DNA of 47,211 nucleotides, taken from assembly GCF_947500075.1 (NCBI RefSeq), contig NZ_CANMQS010000014.1, positions 1 through 47,211 on the forward strand. Direction: 5' to 3'. The notes under the pieces were generated by a model. It did no database searches, was not told the DNA's origin, and worked only from the letters and a program-made list of their open reading frames with translations. A program made the position numbers and the translations under genes. Positions 41,135-47,211 of this stretch are shown in pieces. Origin of the DNA: an uncultured Sulfitobacter sp. Lineage in GTDB: Bacteria; Pseudomonadota; Alphaproteobacteria; Rhodobacterales; Rhodobacteraceae. Position 1 is the first letter of the stretch. Each line of letters opens with the position of its first letter.

Positions 41135-42466
41135 ATGGCTTCGAACATCTCTCTCACTGGTCTGGCCAAGGACCTGTCGGACCGCGCCGCTTCCGGTAAA
41201 CCCGTGCGCGTGGGCCTGATCGGATCGGGTGAAATGGGCACTGACATCGTCACCCGCGCCGCCATGATGGACGGGGTTGAGGTTGCCGCCATTTCAGAGA
41301 TCACCCCCGGTGCCGCCGCCCGCGCCGTTGCGATTGCCCATGGGGAAGACGGCCACAGTGCCGAGGCCAATACCACCGATGCTTTGAACACCGCCATCGA
41401 ATCCGGCAAGACCGCCGTCTCCGACAACGCTGACGCCATCCTTGAATCAGGTCTGATCGACGTGGTGATTGATGCCACAGGCATTCCCGCCGTCGGGGCA
41501 GAGATTGGCCTGCGCGCCATGGAACGCGGCAAACATCTGGTGATGATGAACGTCGAAGCGGATGTGACCATCGGCGCCTACCTGCGCCGCGAAGCGGACC
41601 GCCTTGGCGTTGTCTATTCCCTCGGGGCCGGGGATGAACCCTCGTCCTGCATGGAGCTGATCGAATTTGTCTCTGCCATGGGCCACAAGATCGTCTGCGC
41701 GGGCAAGGGCAAGAACAACCCGCTGAACATCGACGCCGTGCCAGAGGCCTATATGGAAGAAGCCGCGCGCCGGAACATGAACCCTCGCCTGTTGGTGGAA
41801 TTCGTCGACGGCTCGAAGACGGCTGTTGAAATGTGCGCGATTGGCAATGCGACCGGATTGATCCCCGATTGCGACGGCATGCACGGCCCCGCCGCCGGAC
41901 CCAAGGAACTGGCGAAAACCCTCATCCCCAAGAAAGACGGCGGTCTGCTGGATGGCATCGGCCGCGTGGATTATTCCATCGGCAAAGGTGTCTCTCCGGG
42001 TGTTTTCGTGATCATCGAAGCCGAACACCCCCGCATCCGCGAACGCCTCACGGACCTGAAAATGGGCGACGGCCCTTACTTTGAATTCATCCGCCCCTAT
42101 CACCTGACCTCCCTCGAAGTCCCCCTCACCTGCGCCCGCGCGGTGCTCTATGGCAAGGCGGACATGGTCCCGCTTGATAACCCCGTGGCGGAGGTTTGCG
42201 CCGTCGCCAAACGCGACCTGAAACCGGGCGAGACCCTCGACCAGATCGGTGAATATACCTACCGCGCCTGGGCGATGGAGACGCAGCGCGCCCGCGCCGC
42301 CCGCGCCCTGCCTGCAGGCCTGCTGACCGGTGCTGTCACCACCGCCGCCATCGCCAAAGGCGAGTTGATCACCGCCCACAACACCACCCTGCCCGATGCG
42401 CCCATCGTCGATCTGCGCCGCAGGCAAGATGAAATGCTCTACGGCAAGGACCCCGCAAATGTCTGA
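41135..42466 (+). CDS. NAD(P)-dependent oxidoreductase with SAF-like domain, DXR-like (DRL) family candidate
   Basis: A 443-residue oxidoreductase. An N-terminal Rossmann fold with GLIGSGEMG (27-35) and VVIDATG (110-116) resembles homoserine dehydrogenase. A central domain includes GAGDEPSSCMELIEF (165-179) and KGKNNPL (191-197), and the C-terminal part (about 352-420, CAVAKRDLKPGETLD to LPAGLLTG and IAKGELITAHN) looks SAF-like. This architecture and length fit the DRL family, whose Brucella member makes 2-C-methylerythritol 4-phosphate from deoxyxylulose phosphate. Other members may have other substrates. The ATG at 41135 has GGAAGGA upstream and is preferred over 41096, which lies near the -10 box. 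It overlaps the E1-alpha gene by eight bases. DRL assignment is from memory, medium confidence. Confidence 0.8.
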   Translation: MASNISLTGLAKDLSDRAASGKPVRVGLIGSGEMGTDIVTRAAMMDGVEVAAISEITPGAAARAVAIAHGEDGHSAEANTTDALNTAIESGKTAVSDNADAILESGLIDVVIDATGIPAVGAEIGLRAMERGKHLVMMNVEADVTIGAYLRREADRLGVVYSLGAGDEPSSCMELIEFVSAMGHKIVCAGKGKNNPLNIDAVPEAYMEEAARRNMNPRLLVEFVDGSKTAVEMCAIGNATGLIPDCDGMHGPAAGPKELAKTLIPKKDGGLLDGIGRVDYSIGKGVSPGVFVIIEAEHPRIRERLTDLKMGDGPYFEFIRPYHLTSLEVPLTCARAVLYGKADMVPLDNPVAEVCAVAKRDLKPGETLDQIGEYTYRAWAMETQRARAARALPAGLLTGAVTTAAIAKGELITAHNTTLPDAPIVDLRRRQDEMLYGKDPANV

Positions 42467-43463
42467 CCCCAACACGCCTTATGCCATCCGCACCTATGAC
42501 GCGGAAACCCTCAAGGACGCCCTGCGCAAGATGTTCCTCATCCGCAAATTCGAGGAAGGTGCCGAAGACAGCTACACCCGTGGCCTGATCCACGGCACCA
42601 TGCATCTCTCCATCGGGCAGGAAGCCTCTGCGGTGGGATCCTGCATGTCGCTGAGTGACGCGGACAAGATCACCTCAACCCACCGGGGCCACGGCCATTG
42701 CGTGGCGAAAGGGGCCGACCTGGGCCGCATGTTCGCGGAGTTCTTTGGCAAGGAAGACGGTTATTGCCGCGGGCGCGGTGGCTCCATGCACATCGCGGAT
42801 GTGGAGAAAGGTAATCTGGGGGCCAACGGCATCGTTGGTGGTGGCTTGCCCATCGCGGTGGGTGCCGCGCTGTCTGCCAAACGTCTCAATACCGGTGCCG
42901 TCACCGTCTGCTTCTTCGGCGACGGGGCCAACAATGAAGGGGCCTTCCACGAAGCGCTGAACATGGCCGCCGTCTGGAAACTCCCCGTGGTTTTCGTCTG
43001 CGAAAACAACCGCTACGGCATGTCTACGTCGACCGAGAAATCCACCGCCGTGAAACACATCGCCGACCGCGCGAGCGCGTATAACATGCCCGGCACCACC
43101 GTCGACGGCAACGACTTCTCCGCCGTGGCGGAGGCCGTCGACACCGCCGTCGCACACGCCCGTGCCGGCAATGGTCCCAGCCTTGTCGAAAACCTCACCT
43201 ACCGCTGGCGCGGCCACTCCAAATCCGACCGCAACCGCTACCGCACCAAGGAAGAAATCAGTGACTGGATGGCACGTGATCCCATCCTGCACATGTCCGC
43301 CCTTCTGGTCGAACACAAGGTCATGTCCGAAGCCGATGTTGCCGCGTTAGAGACTGAAACCGCGCAAGTCATCCAGGACGCCATAGCCTTCGCCAACGCC
43401 AGCCCCGCCCCCACGGCAGCAGAGGCAACGCGCTTTGTCTACACCGACGGGGAAGCTGCATGA
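42459..43463 (+). CDS. 2-oxoacid/acetoin dehydrogenase-type E1 component, alpha subunit
   Basis: A 334-residue thiamine-diphosphate E1-alpha. The TPP motif runs from [15 protein letters not shown] (154-168) to [10 protein letters not shown] (181-190), and the phosphorylation-loop-like [11 protein letters not shown] and [11 protein letters not shown] are typical of the PDH/acetoin group. With E1-beta it would cleave or decarboxylate a ketone or ketoacid and pass an acyl group to E2. The start overlaps the previous gene by eight bases (ATGTCTGA) and its stop overlaps E1-beta by four. The hydrolase-type E2 in the same operon places it with acetoin dehydrogenase AcoA rather than pyruvate dehydrogenase. 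Confidence 0.9.
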   Translation: MSDPNTPYAIRTYDAETLKDALRKMFLIRKFEEGAEDSYTRGLIHGTMHLSIGQEASAVGSCMSLSDADKITSTHRGHGHCVAKGADLGRMFAEFFGKEDGYCRGRGGSMHIADVEKGNLGANGIVGGGLPIAVGAALSAKRLNTGAVTVCFFGDGANNEGAFHEALNMAAVWKLPVVFVCENNRYGMSTSTEKSTAVKHIADRASAYNMPGTTVDGNDFSAVAEAVDTAVAHARAGNGPSLVENLTYRWRGHSKSDRNRYRTKEEISDWMARDPILHMSALLVEHKVMSEADVAALETETAQVIQDAIAFANASPAPTAAEATRFVYTDGEAA

Positions 43464-44470
43464 ACATGCAGAACGCCCCCGACATCCGCGAGCTCTCCTA
43501 CGCCGAAGCCATCCGCGAAGCGATGGACATCGCGCTGGGATCAGACGAGCGCGTGGTGCTCATGGGCGAAGACATCGGCGTTTATGGCGGCGCGTTTCAG
43601 GTGACCGGAGACCTCATCGACAAATACGGCCCTGACCGCGTGATGGACACACCCATCTCTGAACTCGGCGGTGCGGGCGTGGCCGTGGGGGCTGCCATGA
43701 CCGGGTTGCGTCCGATTTTCGAATTCCAGTTCTCCGACTTCGCCACGCTGGCTATGGAACAGATCGTCAACCAGGCCGCCAAAATCCGCTTCATGCTGGG
43801 TGGCGCGGTTTCCGTGCCTTTGGTGATGCGTTTCCCTGCCGGGTCCGGCACGGGAGCGGCCGCACAACACTCCCAAAGCATCGAAGCATGGCTTGGTCAT
43901 GTGCCGGGTCTCAAGGTCATCCAGCCCAGCACACCCGAGGACGCCAAAGGCATGCTCCTCGCCGCGCTCGAAGACCCCGATCCGGTGATGATTTTCGAGC
44001 ACAAGATCCTCTACAAAATGCGCGGCCCCGTTCCCGAGGGCCATTACACCATCCCCATCGGCAAAGCCGCCGTGCGCCGGGAGGGCAAAGACCTCACCAT
44101 CGTCGCCACCTCCCTCATGGTGCACAAGGCGCTCGCCGCCGCCGATGACCTCGCCCAGAACGGTATCGACGCCGAGGTCATCGACCTGCGCACCATCCGC
44201 CCCATGGACCGCGACACCGTACTGGCTTCCGTGCGCAAGACGGGCCGGCTGATCTGTGTCTATGAAGGGGTCAAAACCCTCGGCGTTGGTGCTGAAATCT
44301 CCGCCATGGTCGCCGAAAGCGATGCGTTTGATTACCTCGATGCGCCCATCTTCCGTCTCGGTGGCGCGGAAAGCCCGATCCCCTACAACCCGGAGCTTGA
44401 AAAAGCCGTCGTACCGCAGGTGCCGGACATCCTGAACGCCGCAACGGAACTGGCACAAGGCCGCCTCTGA
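43460..44470 (+). CDS. 2-oxoacid/acetoin dehydrogenase-type E1 component, beta subunit
   Basis: A 336-residue E1-beta with the pyrimidine-domain glutamate in [32 protein letters not shown] and the typical [19 protein letters not shown], and a C-terminal transketolase-like domain ([18 protein letters not shown]). It forms the heterotetramer with E1-alpha. Genes overlap by four bases upstream and one base downstream (TGATG), so subunits are made in fixed ratio. AcoB is the nearest functional type from context. Confidence 0.9.
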   Translation: MNMQNAPDIRELSYAEAIREAMDIALGSDERVVLMGEDIGVYGGAFQVTGDLIDKYGPDRVMDTPISELGGAGVAVGAAMTGLRPIFEFQFSDFATLAMEQIVNQAAKIRFMLGGAVSVPLVMRFPAGSGTGAAAQHSQSIEAWLGHVPGLKVIQPSTPEDAKGMLLAALEDPDPVMIFEHKILYKMRGPVPEGHYTIPIGKAAVRREGKDLTIVATSLMVHKALAAADDLAQNGIDAEVIDLRTIRPMDRDTVLASVRKTGRLICVYEGVKTLGVGAEISAMVAESDAFDYLDAPIFRLGGAESPIPYNPELEKAVVPQVPDILNAATELAQGRL

Positions 44471-45714
44471 TGCCCGTCGAAGTGATCATGCCCAAAGTCG
44501 ATATGGACATGGCGCGCGGCACCGTTGCTGCGTGGCATGTGGAACCCGGTGCGACCGTCGCCAAGGGGGATCCGCTGTTCGATATCGAGACAGATAAAGC
44601 CGCGATGGAGGTCGAAGCGCAAGCGGACGGCATCCTGCACCATCCCGCACCAGAGGGCACCGAAGTCGCCATCGGCCAACCCGTGGCGTGGCTCTATGCC
44701 GAAGGCGAAGAGGTGGGCGACGCCCCTGCCGTATCCGCACCCGAAGCGCAGCCCGAACCTGAAGAACCCGCCGAAACCACTGTATCAGAGCCTGTTTCAC
44801 CCCCCTCTCCCACCGAAAACATCCGCGCCACACCCCGTGCGCGCACATTGGCCCGTGACGCAAACATCGACCTTGCGACCCTGACCGGCAGCGGCCCCCG
44901 TGGCCGGATACAAGCCGAAGATGTGCCACAGGCACGGGAAGAGGTCCCCGCCACCTTCACCGCCCAGACCGGCGCGCTGCATGTGATGCGTTCCAAAGGC
45001 ACCGGCACGCCGCTGGTCCTGATCCACGGTTTTGCCAGCGATTCCATGTCGTGGAAACCGCTTGAGGCGCATCTCAAAAACCGTGCCCTGATCCGCATCG
45101 ACCTGCCGTGCCACGGCAAATCCCCGAACATGCGCGTGGGCAGCTTCGCCGATCTGGTCAAGACGGTCCGCCAGACGTTCGACGACCTGCACCTTGATGC
45201 CGCGCATGTCATTGGCCACAGCCTCGGCGGTGCGGTGGCGCTTGCACTGGCCGACACGCGCCCGCGCAGCATCGCGTCCCTCACGCTGATCGCGCCCGCT
45301 GGGCTTGGCCCTGACATAAACGAAGCCGCGCTTGCCGGGATCGCCCGCGCCACAAAACCCGAAAGCCTCGCCCCCTGGCTCAAAACCCTCGTCCACGACG
45401 AGAGCCTGATCAACGACGGCTACGCCCGTGCCGCGATGAAAACCCGCCTTGATCCGCACATGCGCGCCGCGCAAGCCGCATTGGCCCATGCCGTCTTCCC
45501 CGATGGCACACAGGCCTTTGATCTCAAGGCCGCCCTGCACAGGGTCAGTATGCCCACCCGCCTCATCTGGGGCCGCAGTGACAAGATCATTCCCTGGCAA
45601 CACGCCCTCACCGCCCCCGGCCCTGTCGCGCTGCACCTCTTTGAGGCCACCGGCCATCTGCCGCAGTTCGAACGTGCAGAGGGGATTGGGAAGCTCTTGC
45701 AATCGGCGCTATAG
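44470..45714 (+). CDS. Acetoin dehydrogenase-type E2: lipoyl domain fused to alpha/beta hydrolase
   Basis: A 414-residue E2. Residues 1-80 are a lipoyl domain with the lipoyl lysine K43 in IETDKAAMEVEA. An acidic proline-rich linker follows, then a peripheral subunit-binding domain (RATPRARTLARDANID, from about 119). The rest is an alpha/beta hydrolase with HGFASDSMSW, GHSLGG (S251) and a late GHLPQFER histidine. This is the arrangement of AcoC, where the hydrolase fold replaces the usual acyltransferase domain. It would accept the two-carbon unit and pass it to CoA. The E3 lipoamide dehydrogenase is not encoded here and must come from the host. Confidence 0.92.
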   Translation: MPVEVIMPKVDMDMARGTVAAWHVEPGATVAKGDPLFDIETDKAAMEVEAQADGILHHPAPEGTEVAIGQPVAWLYAEGEEVGDAPAVSAPEAQPEPEEPAETTVSEPVSPPSPTENIRATPRARTLARDANIDLATLTGSGPRGRIQAEDVPQAREEVPATFTAQTGALHVMRSKGTGTPLVLIHGFASDSMSWKPLEAHLKNRALIRIDLPCHGKSPNMRVGSFADLVKTVRQTFDDLHLDAAHVIGHSLGGAVALALADTRPRSIASLTLIAPAGLGPDINEAALAGIARATKPESLAPWLKTLVHDESLINDGYARAAMKTRLDPHMRAAQAALAHAVFPDGTQAFDLKAALHRVSMPTRLIWGRSDKIIPWQHALTAPGPVALHLFEATGHLPQFERAEGIGKLLQSAL

Positions 45715-45747
45715 TGGGCGAACCACCTGCACCGCACAGGAGCCGCC

Positions 45748-46737
45748 ATGCCCGACGATCAGCCAACCCCCGTTGAGCACATCCCCGACCGGACGCTGAA
45801 TGATCCGCACAGCCAGATGCGCATCCGGGCCGCCTGGCTCTATTATGTTGAGGGCAACACCCAATCCGACGTGGCCAAGAAACTGGGTGTGAACCGCATC
45901 ATGATCACCCGCCTGCTGTCTGAGGCCAAGAAGCGCGGCGAAGTGGTGATTCAGATCAAATCCAAGCTGACCTCTCTGGTAGACGCACAGACCCGGTTGG
46001 AAGAGAAATTCGGTCTGCGCAAGGCAATCCTCGCCCCGCACACGGATCAGGCTGCCGATCCCACCCGCGTCATTGCCGCAGCAGCGGGGGAGTATGTGTC
46101 CGGCCTGATGCACCATAACATCACCGTCGGCGTCGGCTGGGGACAGACCCTGCATTCCATGCTGCCCTATATCGAGGGCCGGTCACTGGAAGGCGCGCGT
46201 ATCGTGTCGCTGCTGGGCGGCATCGCGCAGGCGCGGCGGTTCAATCCGGCGGAATTCGCCTGGCAGTTTGCTGAACTCTTTGACGCCGAAGGCTTCCTTG
46301 TCCCCGCACCTGCGATTGTGGATTCGCCGCAGACCAAACACGCCCTGCTGGAACACTGCGGGCTGGACCGGATTATCTCCATGGCCGATGCCTGCGATGT
46401 GGCTTTGCTGTCCTGCGGCGGGATCACCACGCTGACCACCTCTTACCGCGCAGGCCATGTGTCAGAAGCGGAGCGGACCTCCCTGATTGAGGCCGGTGCG
46501 GTGGGGGATCTTCTCTACACCTTCCTCGACCGCGATGGCGTGCCGCTGGATCACCCGGTCAATGCGCGCAACATTTCCGCCTCCGTCGATCACCTCGCGC
46601 GGTTGCCGAACAAGGTGCTGATCTCCGGCGGGCCGGAGAAGGTCAAGATCATCCGCGCAACGCTGAAAGCGGTGTCACCCGATACGCTGATCACGGATGA
46701 GGTGACGGGCGCACGGTTGTTGGAAGAGGCCGGTTAG
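45748..46737 (+). CDS. SorC/DeoR-type sugar-binding transcriptional regulator
   Basis: A 329-residue SorC regulator. The helix-turn-helix is NTQSDVAKKLGVNRIMITRL (about residues 37-56), followed by a C-terminal sugar-phosphate-binding domain with VGVGWGQTLHSM and SCGGITTLTT. These proteins sense a phosphorylated sugar and include the erythritol regulator EryD. It ends the plus-strand operon 33 bases after the E2 gene and probably acts at the half-sites in 40899-41134. A C4-C5 polyol phosphate inducer would fit. Confidence 0.9.
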   Translation: MPDDQPTPVEHIPDRTLNDPHSQMRIRAAWLYYVEGNTQSDVAKKLGVNRIMITRLLSEAKKRGEVVIQIKSKLTSLVDAQTRLEEKFGLRKAILAPHTDQAADPTRVIAAAAGEYVSGLMHHNITVGVGWGQTLHSMLPYIEGRSLEGARIVSLLGGIAQARRFNPAEFAWQFAELFDAEGFLVPAPAIVDSPQTKHALLEHCGLDRIISMADACDVALLSCGGITTLTTSYRAGHVSEAERTSLIEAGAVGDLLYTFLDRDGVPLDHPVNARNISASVDHLARLPNKVLISGGPEKVKIIRATLKAVSPDTLITDEVTGARLLEEAG

Positions 46738-46784
46738 AGCCACATAGACCGGGCATCGTCTGCACGCGGGTCGGCGCGTTTCCT

Positions 46785-47211
46785 TCAGACAAAACTCCGC
46801 ACCGTTTCAATCGCCCCGGCCAGCGCTTTGCCTTCGGGGTCTTGCAAAGCAGCCTCCCGCAGCCGGTTCATCCACTCCGCCGCATCCTCGCGCCCCTCCA
46901 GCAGGGTGGCCGCATTCATCACCCTGGCGAACTTCGTCAATCCGCGCACATGGGTGTCGGAATACCCTTTCACCAGCCGCCGGTTCTTCAGCAGTTCAAC
47001 GGCGAGCATATAGTCTCTATCAAGCGGTTTCAGGCTGTCAGCCAGCCATTCCTTCAGATGCGCAACCTCCACTTCATGCCGCCGTGTGCGCAGCCGATAC
47101 CCCTTCAGCCCGCCCAGAAAATGCAGCATCACAAACGACCGCAGCCTGTGCGTCCTCAGCCGCCGTCCCTTGTTGAAGAGTCGGTTGAGCAGCGCCATCC
47201 GTTTCGGATTG
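46785..47211 (-). CDS. iorB: Indolepyruvate ferredoxin oxidoreductase subunit beta (C-terminal part)
   Basis: This is the 3' end of iorB, ending at the stop 46785. Its frame continues across the circle join into base 1 and up to the start at 1186; bases 47135-47211 repeat 1-77. The C-terminal part is basic and helical (GRRLRTHRLRSFVMLHF), as in the extended beta subunits of alphaproteobacteria. It is convergent with the SorC gene across a 47-base gap with no clear terminator. Confidence 0.92.
   Translation of the reverse strand, partial: NPKRMALLNRLFNKGRRLRTHRLRSFVMLHFLGGLKGYRLRTRRHEVEVAHLKEWLADSLKPLDRDYMLAVELLKNRRLVKGYSDTHVRGLTKFARVMNAATLLEGREDAAEWMNRLREAALQDPEGKALAGAIETVRSFV
47135..47211. 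repeat. Terminal direct repeat, right copy (circle closure)
   Basis: Identical to bases 1-77. See the left copy for reasoning. Confidence 0.93.

Noticed and set aside
42459..45714. Plain pyruvate dehydrogenase operon
   Set aside because: The E2 has an alpha/beta-hydrolase domain instead of the acyltransferase domain, and no E3 is present, which fits the acetoin type instead.

Overview
The window is best read as one complete circular replicon of about 47,134 bp. Bases 1-77 are repeated exactly at 47135-47211, and one gene (iorB, the beta subunit of an indolepyruvate-type oxidoreductase) runs in frame across the join. It carries its own replication and partition module: ParB, ParA, an iteron array and a Rep_3-like initiator. 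It also has a CcdA/CcdB addiction pair. I see no relaxase, coupling protein, type IV secretion gene, transposase or integrase, so it looks like a stably kept, non-self-transmissible catabolic plasmid. GC-rich codon use, Tat-exported binding proteins, the iterated ABC catabolic islands and the look of the proteins suggest a marine alphaproteobacterium of the Rhodobacterales (Roseobacter group). That placement is inference from protein style, not a database result.

Layout. (a) 46785-47134 joined to 1-6194, minus strand: a five-gene operon of a cyclase-family metal hydrolase, an FAD oxidoreductase, a MarR regulator, iorA and iorB. (b) 6305-13007, plus strand: a second FAD oxidoreductase and a complete dipeptide/oligopeptide-type ABC importer. 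(c) 13005-17011: a 21-bp inverted repeat, parB, parA, the iteron origin and the replication initiator. (d) 17023-26919: a catabolic island with a kynureninase-like PLP enzyme, two short-chain dehydrogenases, a lactonase-like metallo-hydrolase, a class I aminotransferase, an amidohydrolase, a propionyl-CoA-synthetase-like ligase, a RidA protein and an aldehyde dehydrogenase, interrupted by ccdAB. (e) 26933-32647: a mixed region with a small ion channel, Dps, a Tat-exported cysteine hydrolase opposite an AraC regulator, a rhodanese with a persulfide-dioxygenase-like protein, and an orphan tungstate-type binding protein. (f) 32789-46737: a large carbohydrate-type locus, described next.

The most interesting part is 32789-46737. 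A tightly packed minus-strand operon encodes a Tat-exported sugar-type binding protein, two permeases, an ATPase, a PfkB kinase, two unknown proteins, an IspD-type cytidylyltransferase and an isochorismatase-fold hydrolase. Divergently, a plus-strand operon encodes an oxidoreductase that resembles the DXR-like (DRL) family, E1-alpha, E1-beta and an acetoin-dehydrogenase-type E2 with an alpha/beta-hydrolase domain, then a SorC regulator. My inference is that this is an uptake and breakdown route for 2-C-methyl-D-erythritol or 1-deoxy-D-xylulose. The kinase would make the 5-carbon phosphate, the DRL-like enzyme would interconvert 2-C-methylerythritol 4-phosphate and 1-deoxyxylulose 5-phosphate, and the acetoin-type complex would cleave the latter (an acetoin analogue) to acetyl-CoA and glyceraldehyde 3-phosphate. 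A repeated TTGAAC-type half-site cluster in the shared promoter region is a candidate SorC operator. I know of no described pathway of this composition, but the substrate is unproven.
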